A DNA stretch of 64,000 bases from NCBI GenBank assembly GCA_050084985.1, contig JBITNC010000001.1, positions 41,106,001 to 41,170,000 of the forward strand. The letters are read 5' to 3'. The first letter of the stretch is position 1. Each line of letters opens with the position of its first letter. The translations under genes were made by a program, and so were the position numbers. This document shows positions 54,401-63,780 of the stretch, in pieces. The notes under the pieces are model-generated. The model did not search any database, was not told the origin of the DNA, and saw nothing but the letters and a program-made list of their open reading frames with translations. The stretch is from Nageia nagi (taxonomy: Eukaryota > Pinophyta).

Positions 54401-55201
54401 TGACAAATAAAAGGATGGAAGTAATTTGGCCGCACAATGAGAAGAAGGAAGAGCCTAGAAATGCAATGTTGGGCACAAGGAGGGCTTGGCACTTGATAGG
54501 GAGCAAGAGATCCATTTGTTTTCACTCACTTGTTTTTTTCCTATGTTTTTGCAGGATGATATCACAGCCCAAAGATGGAACAATGCTTTTGCTAAGATCC
54601 TCATCATTTCAGGATTTTTGCAAATGCTCACGATTGCAATTTTGTGCTTAATCTGGATTGCCATGTCAGAATTTTTGACTGCATTTTTGTGCTTAATGTG
54701 AATTGCTAGATCAGAATTTTTGCATACAAACAATGTGTTTAAGACTACATTTTTGTGCTTAATGTGGATTGCTCTTGATGGAAAAGACTTCATTTTGATA
54801 TCAGAATTTTTGCATGCAATATATAGAGGCCATAATGACATATTGAAGACTGATTTGAATGAAGATGAGCGCACTAATATTTCAGACCTGTCATGTATCT
54901 TTTTCATAACTAACATGGCTGAAAACAGTTTCAAAATAAGGGCTGCACATTACTTTTATGTTTCAGAATCGAGGGATACTTTTTTTTTCCAAAGAAGTGA
55001 AAGCATTGTCATAGGGATAGCTGGTCCAATGGCTGTCACATGGAGTTCATTGGTTGATTTATTGATGGAACATATTGAAGTTGCATTCCACCTAAAGAAG
55101 TTTCAGTTGATGCATGCATTTGTACTAAAGGATGTTTAGGAGACAAGTCTTTTTGACATTTTACAATTGCTTGAAGGCAAGCAATTTGAGAGGGGAGACT
55201 T
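54401..55201 (+). other. Repeat-bearing spacer of gag-protease element 2 in place of pol
   Basis: From about 54600 to 54810, TCAGAATTTTTGCAT and CATTTTTGTGCTTAATGTGG recur about three times at 45-75 bp spacing. No pol motif is present. ACATATTGAAGTTGCATTCC near 55068 is shared with the same region of element 1 (near 47600), showing that the 3' untranslated parts are also related. Confidence 0.7.
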
Positions 55202-56482
55202 TGTAACATCTCTTTTTGAACAAAAATAAGTAAATTTGGGATCCTAGGTGTTCCCTTTGTAAATATTTTGTTTTTTCATTATTAGTTACTTGGGATAGAA
55301 AAATAATGGTCCATTGGACCCACATTGTGAACCTCAAAGAGGGACGTTTTCCTCCCAAGCTTAGGATGAGTTATTTTATTGTTGTTTGTACACTTGGAGA
55401 TCCTTAAGATTGATTGTGGGAATCCCAAGTCTTGTATAGCACCTAGGATGACACATTAACATGGATTGTCACCTATAGCCCCAACGTTGGACTTGGGAGC
55501 ACTTGTACACTTGCGCGACCCTTGGGGAGACTCTTAAACCCCCACGTTGGCCCATGATGACACCAGAGCATACATGCATGACTCCTAAACACCCACATTG
55601 GGCATGTATGACCCCTAGACACCCACGTTGGGCATATATGACTCCTAGACACCCACGTTGGGCATGTATGACCCCTAGACACCGATGTTGGGCATTTTGG
55701 AGCCTCTAAGAGGCTAACGTTGGATTTGGGAGGCCGGTTGATGACTTCTAGGTGAGATCTAGATCCAAGGAATGCTATATAAGGCATTGGAGCATCATTG
55801 CAAAGATATGTTGATTATTATATTGAAACCCTTTCTTCTCTTCGGAGTTACCAAAGACTTGTTGGCGTCAAGCACCCTTGGGTGTGTAGACCTAGAAGAG
55901 TCCAGGAGGATTGGAACACCTTCTGACTAGCAGTTGAGGTGATTGTTCGTGCTGTGAGGTTGCCCTACCTTGAGGCATCCATAGCGGTCACATCTTTGAA
56001 TCCGTCCGGTGGCATTCCGGAATTGCATTCGTTCTCTTCGCCGATAGCTAGCCTGTGAGGAATCCTTTTGGCAAGGTGTCCATAGATCTGGTAGAGTGTG
56101 ATTGTTCTACAATATATCTACATCAAAGATCATATTTGCACATTAGTGTGCTATATTTGGCTCCTTGGAGGCCAATGTTGAGCCCTTGGGGCCAGGTATT
56201 GCTTGTACTCATCATTTCTCTCTTAATGAAGCATTGGCATACTTGATCTCTCCCATTCTTGTCTCATATTTTGGTGCGTTTGATATAATCTTGCTTATTT
56301 GCGTGTGATGTTGGGCAACTGGGGTGTTATTTGGTTTGTAGAGTGAGTCGTCGGATTTCTGGCACATTTTTATACATGTTTGATGCCCTAAATCAGTTTG
56401 TGGCATGCTTAGAGGCATAATTTGATATTTATTGCTCATTGTTTGGCTAATATTTGCGTGGAGAATTATTTGGGATTTTACG
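55202..56482 (+). repeat. 3' LTR of gag-protease element 2
   Basis: The LTR is 1281 bp, starts TGTAACATCTC and ends GATTTTACG. It matches 50964-52292 throughout. It is 48 bp shorter, largely because it has fewer 30-bp units. Confidence 0.92.
55586..55705 (+). repeat. 30-bp CACGTTGGGCATG tandem repeat, 3' LTR
   Basis: Four units of the same 30-bp repeat as in the 5' LTR. Confidence 0.9.
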
Positions 56483-56587
56483 AATTTTGTTGTAACGAGA
56501 TAATTTAGATGTTGACCTCATTCTCAAGTTCAAGAGCGGCTTGATAGAAACCTTGCTTCATGAGGTAAAATTTATGGAATCTAACAT
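56483..56587 (+). pseudogene. Gypsy copy A gag, middle part
   Basis: The stretch with CTCATTCTCAAGTTCAAGAG and CGGCTTGATAGAAACC matches the reverse complement of about 63180-63290 in copy B. It corresponds to the conserved F..GL...... region near the end of the gag domain. It is cut at 56587 by the solo LTR. Confidence 0.65.
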
Positions 56588-57729
56588 TGTAATGTCCCAC
56601 TTGTACGAAACAGTGAATTATTGAACATAAAAATCATATTTACACCACAAACACCTTAGATCTCAGATCAAAATTAAAATATCAGTTTAGGGCATCATAA
56701 ACATCTCAGAAAAATCATCTACTTGCACCAAAATTCATGAAAATCAATCACCAATGAGATCCAAGAAACAAATGAAGGAAATATTACCTCTAGGACATCA
56801 ACGTCTCATCATAAATGGTGAATACAAGTAACAAATATGATCAGATCTGAACCAAACCACTTCACAAGTCAGACGTCCCTCTCACAAGGGCAAATTCAAA
56901 CAAGAAACTCCACCAAACTGATAATCAAGGCTGGGCAGACCTCAATCCAATGCAAAAATGTCACCAACAAGCATTATACAAGTTTGATCTGGGCTGATCC
57001 CAGACAATACAATCAGATCTAGACAGATCTGGGCAGATCAATCTTCCAAATTGCTGAATATCCTTCCTGGAATGCAACATCCCTTGCTGGGAGTGGGAAA
57101 CTGATGAAAATAGCGTGAAAAAATTCAATATTACCCTTGAGACTGCAACGTCCCACTCAGGAACAGAAAATGGTAAATGGTGGCTCAAAACAAGTCAAAG
57201 AACCTTCCAATTTGATTAGAATAATCTCCAAAGTGTCCAGAAGTGATAAGGTATGCCTCAACAATACAAAACCCTTTCCTAGGGCAGACATGTGATGAAG
57301 AGCAATCAGAAACTTCAGGGTTTTTGTCCCAAAGATGCTGAGACAATGAGGGTTTTCGTCCCCAAGGTCTATCCTCAAGTGGGTTTTCGTCCACTAAAGG
57401 GGTTTTTGGAGAAACGCCAAGAAATAACTCAAAATCAATATTCAGGAATGTCCAAATGAGTTCCTCTTCTCTCATTTTATAAACATCCTTCTAATTTATC
57501 ATTGAGGTGGCACTTTATTTTATTAAATAATACTTTACGAAATAATAATAACATGATATTATATTCGCCTAATGGAACATACACCCTTATTCCCCTTTTT
57601 ATTATTTATTTTTATTTTTTATTGCTTTTATATAATTAAAACCACGCTTAACCCAAAAATTACCAAATTCACACAGCACACGACTCCATACCTACGTGCA
57701 AGTAGAAATCTCAAAATGGGGTCATTACG
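56588..57729. mobile_element. Solo LTR, about 1142 bp, with AACAT/AACAC duplication
   Basis: The sequence starts TGTAATGTCCCAC and ends GTCATTACG (CATTACA expected), inverted at the tips. The flanks AACAT (56583-56587) and AACAC (57730-57734) give a target duplication with one mismatch. Copy B shows no insertion at the matching place. It contains diverged repeats of AATATTACC...CAACGTC type and no coding region. Confidence 0.82.
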
Positions 57730-58160
57730 AACACGCTTGATGTAGCATTCAATCATGTGTTGCTAGTTGAGAAATATCTTGCATCCCAAACACCTCCTTG
57801 TTCTTCCAACTCACAAATTCTTCCTTCAAGTTCTACAAGTTTTCATTTTCAGAAAATGACACTTCTTCATCAAAGGCAAATAATGGTTTGATTTCTTCTT
57901 CCTCTTCTTCTTCTTCTCCATTAAAAGGCAAGCTTTGTCGACATTTTAAATAGAAGGAGCATGAGAAGTCTGAATGTTATAAGTTGAAAAATAAAGCTCT
58001 TCTTAAAATCGAAAGAGAAGTCCATAGGTGAAGATAAGTCTTATGATGAGTCGCGAATACCTCAACAAGGTTTCATTGGCACACCATCTTGTTTCTCCAA
58101 ACACTCGTGACAATTTGCAACACTTGCACATTTGACATATGATTTTATGTAGAATGTATA
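57730..58160 (+). pseudogene. Gypsy copy A gag C-terminus with knuckle
   Basis: The frame reads VAFNHVLLVEKYLASQT, a Ser-rich stretch, then GKLCRHF, a TAG and KEHEKSECYKLKNKALL. This is a CCHC knuckle with the second Cys changed to Phe. Copy B has CRYCNQEHGKSEC at the same place. Confidence 0.75.
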
Positions 58161-58480
58161 ATCAACAATGGATCGTAGAAAAACCTAATTGCAAGATCCA
58201 TAGTTGACAAATTAAAGCTTCATGTGGACTTCATCCTCATCCATATTCTCTTGGATGGAAGGATAGTGGTTCCTCCACTAAAATCACACGTCTCCATGTC
58301 TTTTGCTTTGGATCTCACATTTGTGGATAAGATCTTGTGATGCAAGCCATATGGATTGTTTCGGGTTTCTTGGTAAACCCTATCATTATGATTGGAAATC
58401 ACATTATATTGCCTTTACCAATACACACACACTCATGAAAGATAACTAGAAGTATCTAATTTGAAGTACAACATCTTCTC
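58161..58480 (+). pseudogene. Gypsy copy A protease C-terminal part
   Basis: Fragments match the C-terminal half of plant Gypsy retropepsin: a PHPYSLGW-like region near 58230-58260, then CDASHMDCFGFLGKPYHYDW near 58340-58395, where full elements have CDV.PMD.CHLLLGRPWQ.DR. The active site proper is not preserved. Confidence 0.7.
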
Positions 58481-58779
58481 AAAGAAAAATGAATTTGGTA
58501 CTTACTTGTAAACACGTTTGTAAAGCAATCAACAATGCTGAATTAGCACCTATCTTTCTTTGTCCACAAGTTGATTCACTTCTTAATAAGGAATTGTACC
58601 CACTAATCATGTAGACATTAATCAACTTATACAGAAATTTTATATTTAAAAAAAAAACCTTCATCGTTTTCTCTGAATAGACCCATCAATCAATCTATTG
58701 ATTTGCTTCTAGAGTTTGCTCTTTCCAATGCACCTTTATATTGGAACACCATGACACAAAATGAGAAAATTAAGCACCA

Positions 58780-59484
58780 AATTTAGGTTTTCTTGGCTAA
58801 AGGCTTCATCAAGCCTATTGTTTCTCCTTTAGCTTTTCTTGGCCTTTGGGTTCCCAAGAAGGATGGTACTTTGTGTTGATTTTTGGGTGTTGATCAAAAT
58901 CACAATCAAGAATCGATATCCTCTTTTGATCATTGATGCTTTGATCGATCAACTTCAATGAGCCAAGTTCTTTTCCTTGTTGAATCTTAACAGTGGATAT
59001 CATTAGTTTCAGTTGCAAGCAAAAGATACATGGAAGATAGTGTTCAAAATGTGCTTTGGTCTCTTTGACTAGCTTGTTATGCCTTTGAGGCTAACTAATG
59101 CTCTTGTTACTTTCATGAGGATAATGAATGAAATTTTTTGTGATTATTTCGATCAATTTGTTATCATCTACTTGGATGATGATGTTCATGTTTTCTCCAA
59201 AACTTGGGATGAACATTTAACGCATTTAAAACATGTTCTGCTCACTTTTCGATAGAATCAGCTATTTGTAGGGCTCTCCAAATGTTCTTTTGCTCAACGG
59301 TCTACCTCCTACTTGGGTTTCATTTTTGATGAGTGAGGTGTAGCAATTGACCTTGCAAAGGTTGAAGTATTGCAAAAGTGGCCATGTCCTACCACTCATT
59401 GATTTGAGAGGTTCCCTTGGGCTTGCTAAGTACTACAGGAAATTCATTTCTAGCTACTCAGATATTATTGCTCCATTGCATTAG
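58780..59484 (+). pseudogene. Gypsy copy A reverse transcriptase
   Basis: Blocks in order are LAKGFIKPIVSPLAFLGLWV, PKKDGTLC, IKNRYPLLIIDALIDQLQ (partly shifted), TWKIVFKMCFGL-like, MRIMNEIF, FVIIYLDDDVHVFSKTWDEH (catalytic codons at 59169-59183), CSFAQRSTSYLGFIFDE, VEVLQKWPCPTT and LGLAKYYRKFISSYSDIIAP. This is a Ty3/Gypsy RT. The catalytic box has one residue more than the usual YLDDIL form, as does copy B. Several stops are present. Confidence 0.88.
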
Positions 59485-60018
59485 GTGACTCATTTCAATG
59501 TTCCCTTCATATGGACCAACATGCAAACCTCAACAATCAACACTCTCAAGCATCGACTTTGCTCTCCTATGGTCTTGGTACTTCTTGATTTGAATCAACT
59601 TTTTAAGATAGAGATGAATGCTTCGCAAATTGCTCTTGTTGTTGTGTTGAAACAAAATGGTCATCTAGTGGCCTATCACTTGGAGATGTTCTTAGTCGCC
59701 AAACAAAACTACTTTACATATGATAAGGAGTTATATGTGCTAGTATATATCATTAAATATTGGTGTCACTATCTCTTGGGTAAAGAGACCATTGTTCACA
59801 TTGATCACATGCCTTTGGAGTTTCTTCATTCTCAATCAAAGATTGAGGAAGCTCGACATATGAAATGGGCCTCTTACCTTTACCAGTTCCATTTGGTTAT
59901 CAGAAATAAAGGCAACAACAACTTAGTTGTTGATTGTGTGAGTCATCGTCTAATTGTTTATATTTTGGCCATTGTCTCTTTCTCATGTCGGTTTTCAAAC
60001 ATGGGCTTCATAGGATGA
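59485..60018 (+). pseudogene. Gypsy copy A RNase H
   Basis: A long open stretch of 177 codons gives LVLLDLNQLFKIEMNASQIA, VVLKQNGHLVAYHLEMF, NYFTYDKELYVLVYIIKYW, LLGKETIVHIDHMPLEF, EARHMKWASYLYQFHLVI and NNNLVVDCVSHR. These are the RNase H and connection blocks of plant Gypsy elements (usual forms D.SD.A.G.VL.Q, Y...ELLA.V, TDH..L). The first catalytic Asp is present as an Asn in EMNAS, so it would not be active. Confidence 0.9.
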
Positions 60019-60054
60019 TCTAGATCCTGATTTCCGCAAGATTTTTTCCCTAAT

Positions 60055-60967
60055 CACTCATGCTTCTGCATCCAACTTAGAATCATACTTGGGATTTTCA
60101 TTGTCAAGATGGTTTGCTCTATCAATTGGATAAGTTGTGTGTCCCCAAAAATCATCAACAAGTGCTTCTTAAGGAAGTACATCCTACACTTTATGGTGGG
60201 CGCATATGTAGAGATGTTTTGCAATTCCTACGTTAGTGTGTTGTCGTTCAAAATTAAAAATCAGAAATTGGCTCTCATTTGTTCTCCACCCATTCCTAGT
60301 TGACATTGGGAAAGCATTTCCATGGATTTAGTGACTGGTTTTTTGCCTATAGTGTGTCTTCATGATTGCATTTTGTGGTAGTAGATTGTTTTAGCAAGAT
60401 GGCAAGGTTTTTTTAGTACATGATTTGGCTTAGCTCTTGTTCAATATGATTTGGTGATCCTTTGGACTTCCAACATTTTCTCAGATCGAGATACTTGCTT
60501 TATATGATTTTTTTTTGTACCCTTTGGAAATTTTTGGGAGTTTCTCCCAACATTTCTATTGCCTTTCACCCACATATTGATGGCTAGATTGTGGTTGCGA
60601 ATCTCACTTTGTTACAAAGTTTGAGGATCTACCATCATCATTCTCTTACCAGATAGTCTGGGAAATGCTTACAATAGGGTAGTCTGGTCATTCCCCTCTT
60701 GAAGTTTGCATTGGATTTTAGCCCTTTGCAACATATGAGTTACCCTTAGTTCTTCATTCTCCCACTACTTATCATTTTCAAAAGGAACAAGACAAGACAA
60801 ATGAGTTTATTTGTCACCTTCAAACTCTTTAGTCGATAGTGGTTGGTATTCTTTAGTGCATAGGAGAAGCATAAAGTTCAAATGGACAAGTGATGGGTCC
60901 TCACTTTTTTCAAGTTGGTAATCAAGTTTGGCTTCATTTAATGAATGTCAATGCCTATAAATCAACA
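60055..60967 (+). pseudogene. Gypsy copy A integrase, incomplete
   Basis: The zinc-binding part is diverged (KIINKCFLRKYILHFMVGAY region; another frame gives HQQVLLKEVHPTLYGG). ISMDLVTGF near 60318, FSKMARF near 60390 and SPLEVCIGF near 60697 are core blocks. LHSPTTYHFQKEQDKTNEF and FQVGNQVWLHL near 60912-60945 are the C-terminal blocks. Stops and shifts are many. The copy ends at about 60967 where copy B begins in the opposite direction. Confidence 0.75.
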
Positions 60968-61290
60968 TGAGAAGGAGAGACAATGACCAAAGTACAAACA
61001 ATTAGAAAATGACTTAGACAATCAACAATTGAGTTGTTGCCATTCTAATTTCTGATAACCAAATGGAATTGTTGAAGTTAAGAGGCTTATTTGTAATTGC
61101 GAATGAAGAAACTGCAAAGGTATGTGATCAATGTAAACAATGGTCTCTTTACCTAGGAGATAGTAATGACAATACTTAATGGCTTGTACTAGTGCATATA
61201 ACTCCTTGTCATATGTAGAGTAGTTTTGTTTGATGATCGAGAACGTTTTCGAGTGGTAGGCCATTGGATGACCATTTTTGCTTCAATACA
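60968..61290 (-). pseudogene. Gypsy copy B RNase H
   Basis: The minus strand gives MAYHSKTFSIIKQNYSTYDK, ELYALVQAIKY, LLGKETIVYIDHIPLQFLHS, then after a shift the FHLVIRN-equivalent. The match to copy A continues to about 60968 (TTCTAATTGTTTG region) and then stops. Confidence 0.85.
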
Positions 61291-62200
61291 ACAAGTGCAA
61301 TATGAGAAGCACCTATCTCTATCTTAAAATGCTGATTCAAATCAAGAACTACCAAGATTGCAACATATCAAAGATGATGCTTGAGAGTGTTGAAAGTTGA
61401 GTGTCAATCCAATTGAAAGTAATATTGATGCAAGTCAACTAATGGAATGTAGCAATAATATCTAAGTAGCAAGGAATGAATTTCTTGTAGAAGTTTCCAA
61501 GCCCAAGGAATCTCTTCAAATTAGTGAGTGGCAGGATGCGACCGCTTCTACATTATTTCAACCTTAGCAATATCAACTGTTACACCTCACTCATAAAAAT
61601 GAAACCCTAGTAGTAGATAGACCATTGAGTAAAAGAACATTTGGAGAGCCTTGCATATAGCTAGTTTTGTCAAAAAGTGAGCAAAACATGTTCTAAGTGC
61701 AACAAATGTTCATCCCAAGTTTTGGAGAAATCAAGAATATCATCATACAAGTAGATGATAACAAATTGATCCAAATAATCATGAAAAAACTTCATTTATC
61801 ATCGTCATGAAAGTGATAGGAGCATTAGTTAGTCCAAAAAGCATAACAAGCCACTCAAAGAGACCAAAATGCGTTTTGAATGTTGTCTTCCATGTATCTT
61901 CTGGTTGCATCCGAATTTGATGATATCCACTCTTAATATCCAACATGGAAAAGAACTTGGTGCTTAGAAGCTGATCAGTCAGGTCATCAGTGCGCAGAAA
62001 AGGATATCAATTCTTGATTGTGATTTTGTTCAATGCTTGGAAATCAATATTGAAATGCCAAGTACTATCCTTCAACAGGATGAGAAAAGCTAAATGAAAT
62101 ACATTAGGTTTGATGAAGCGTTTAGCCAACAAATTTTCAATTTGGTGCTAAATTTCCTCATTGTGTGATGGAGTTCAGGTATAAAGGTGCATTGGGAAGA
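61291..62200 (-). pseudogene. Gypsy copy B reverse transcriptase
   Basis: Blocks on the minus strand are KRFIKPNV-like near 62110, a CRYQILKDST..DFQALNKI-like region with stops, VDIIKFGC and TWKTTFKTHFGLFEWLVMLF near 61850-61900, TNAPITFM near 61815, FVIIYLYDDILDFSKTWDEH (catalytic codons at 61739-61753), SKCSFTQWSIYY and LGNFYKKFI near 61480-61510. Like copy A it has five positions, Y-L-Y-D-D, where four are usual. Confidence 0.85.
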
Positions 62201-62480
62201 GAAACATCTAGAAGCAAATCTATAGACTTATTGATGGGTCTATTTGGAGGAAATGAAGGTGTTTGAAATACATCTGTTTCTTTTTGTAAAAGATGATTAA
62301 TATCTGCATGAGTAGTGGTGCAATTTCCTTTTGAAAAAGCGAATCAACTTGTGGATGAAGAGAAAAAAGTGCTAATTCAACAACATTGTTGACTGCTTTA
62401 CGTGCTTGTTTACAAGTAAGTACTAGATTCATTTTTCTTTGTAAGTATGTTGTACTTTGAATTAGATACATCTTGTTATT
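62201..62480 (-). pseudogene. Gypsy copy B protease-RT linker
   Basis: The minus-strand sequence between protease and RT (NLVLTCKQARKAVNNVVELA to DLLLDVSLPNAPL-like) matches copy A near 58480-58740. Such linkers are poorly conserved between families. It is open for about 110 codons at 62220-62555. Confidence 0.6.
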
Positions 62481-62484
62481 TTTA

Positions 62485-62870
62485 TCAAGTGTGGATGTAG
62501 GCGTTATAATTTGCTTTCCTATCATATTGATAGGATTTACCAAGAAGAAGCCCAAAACAATCCATATGGGTCATATCACAAGTGACCTTATTTACAAATT
62601 TGGGATCCAAGGCAAAAAGACAATGTGCAATCATGTGTAGTTTTAGTGGAAGAACCACTATCCTTCCATCCAAGAGAATATGGGTAAGGATGAGGTTCCA
62701 TAGGAAACTTCAATTTGTCAACTATGGATTTTGCAATTAGGCTTTTCTGCGAACCATTGTCGATTACATTCTACAAAAAAATCATATGTCAAATGTAAAA
62801 GTGTGACAAACAAATTGTCATAAGTGTTTGGAGAAAGAAGACGATGCACCAATGAAACCTTATTGAGGCA
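62485..62870 (-). pseudogene. Gypsy copy B protease
   Basis: The minus strand gives DNGSQKSLIAKSIVDKLKFP near 62700-62770, then PHPYPYSLGWKD, MDGRIVVLPLKLHMIAHCLF, VNKVTCDMTHMDCFGLLLGK and SYQYDRKANYNAYIHT. This is the plant Gypsy retropepsin with a DNG in place of D-S/T-G. A frameshift separates the two halves near 62675. Confidence 0.8.
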
Positions 62871-63780
62871 TATGCTGTACTTGTTATAAGACGTATCTTC
62901 ACATATTGACTTGATAAGGGTATCCTATGCTCCTTCATTAGTCGATTTTACAAAGAGAGTTTTCTTTTTCAACTTGTAACATTCAGACTTCCCATGCTCC
63001 TGATTACAATATCGACAAAGCTTGCCCTTCTTTGGAGAAAAAGAAGTCAAACCATTATTTGCCTTCGATGAATTGTCATTTTGTGAAGACGAAGACTTGT
63101 AGAACTTGGAGGAAGAATTCTGTGAGTTGGAAGAACTTCAGACGCAAGATACTTTTCAGCTAGCAACACATGATTGGATGCTACCTCAAAGGTCATGAAA
63201 CAAGTGTTCTATCAAGCCGCTCATGAACTTGAGAATGAGTGAATCATCTTGTTGCAATAAAATCCATAAGCGGTTAAATTGGCTGATGTCCTCCTAAACA
63301 AATTGTTGAAATCCTTGCTGAAGTCGAAGCAATTTGACTCGAAGATGCTGTTTATAACTAGAAGGATGAAGAGTGTTCCATAGAAATGAGACAGGTCATC
63401 CCGAGAGGTGACAATGGCATATGGACTGTCATTTTTGCAATCCCTGAAAGTTTGAGTAGAGCAAGGGCCATCTTGTTGTCATTTGTGGTTTTATTGAAAT
63501 CAAACATCTCCATATCTAGGACTAGCTTAATACATCAATATTATGAACTCCATTGTAGAATGTCACTTTACACTTGGCATATCGAGTGGTTGGTTTTGCA
63601 GTACCGATGTCTCTCGACTTCCTTTGTGACTGATGCTCCTATCAAGGCAAAGGCCTTATCATTCTTGTGTTCCCAAACAATTGTTTTTTGGGATTCATCA
63701 GTTTGTTTGCTAAGTGTCACCATCGTAGATGCCTTTCCACAGATCATTGAAAAAAAGAATATGTTTGATTTTTCATAACC
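62871..63780 (-). pseudogene. Gypsy copy B gag
   Basis: From an ATG near 63777 the minus strand gives broken gag frames. The region with CKTNHSICQV, a TLIQTFRDCKNDSP-like block and FDFSKDFNNLFRR resembles the gag domain. VASNHVLLAEKYLASEVLP and a Ser-rich stretch precede the knuckle GKLCRYCNQEHGKSECYKLK near 62980-63030, which has one residue fewer than CCHC spacing requires. Stops and shifts are numerous. Confidence 0.7.

Larger units (their letters stand above)
50964..56482 (+). mobile_element. Gag-protease-only Ty3/Gypsy-type element 2
   Basis: The element is 5.5 kb with LTRs at 50964-52292 and 55202-56482, a tRNA-iMet primer site and the purine run GAGAGGGGAGACT before the 3' LTR. Inside are gag, a knuckle remnant and protease, then repeats, and no RT, RNase H or integrase. 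Its gag and protease are clearly related to element 1, but its LTRs are different in sequence. The end of the 3' LTR is mutated (TTTTACG for TTTTACA), and the flanks (ATTTA, then ATTTT) give only an imperfect target duplication. It lies in the gag of Gypsy copy A. Confidence 0.88.
50590..60967 (+). mobile_element. Ty3/Gypsy copy A (truncated), + strand, split by two insertions
   Basis: A Gypsy pol with gag, protease, RT, RNase H and part of integrase is spread over 50590-50963, 56483-56587 and 57730-60967. The gag is interrupted by gag-protease element 2 (50964-56482) and by a solo LTR (56588-57729). The pieces are joined by comparison with copy B on the minus strand, which runs through both insertion points uninterrupted. 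No LTR of this family was identified at either end. It meets copy B at about 60967, tail to tail. Confidence 0.8.
60968..63780 (-). mobile_element. Ty3/Gypsy copy B (partial), - strand
   Basis: This is a second copy of the family of copy A, read on the minus strand from gag near 63780 to just past RNase H near 60968. It is an inverted counterpart of copy A and shares with it long stretches of near-identity, for example in RNase H and in the YLxDD region. No integrase and no LTR were found. It lacks the two insertions seen in copy A. Confidence 0.82.

Noticed and set aside
63386-63778. 130-codon open frame on + at the right end
   Set aside because: It is the antisense of the Gypsy copy B gag, whose DNA matches copy A gag in the other orientation.
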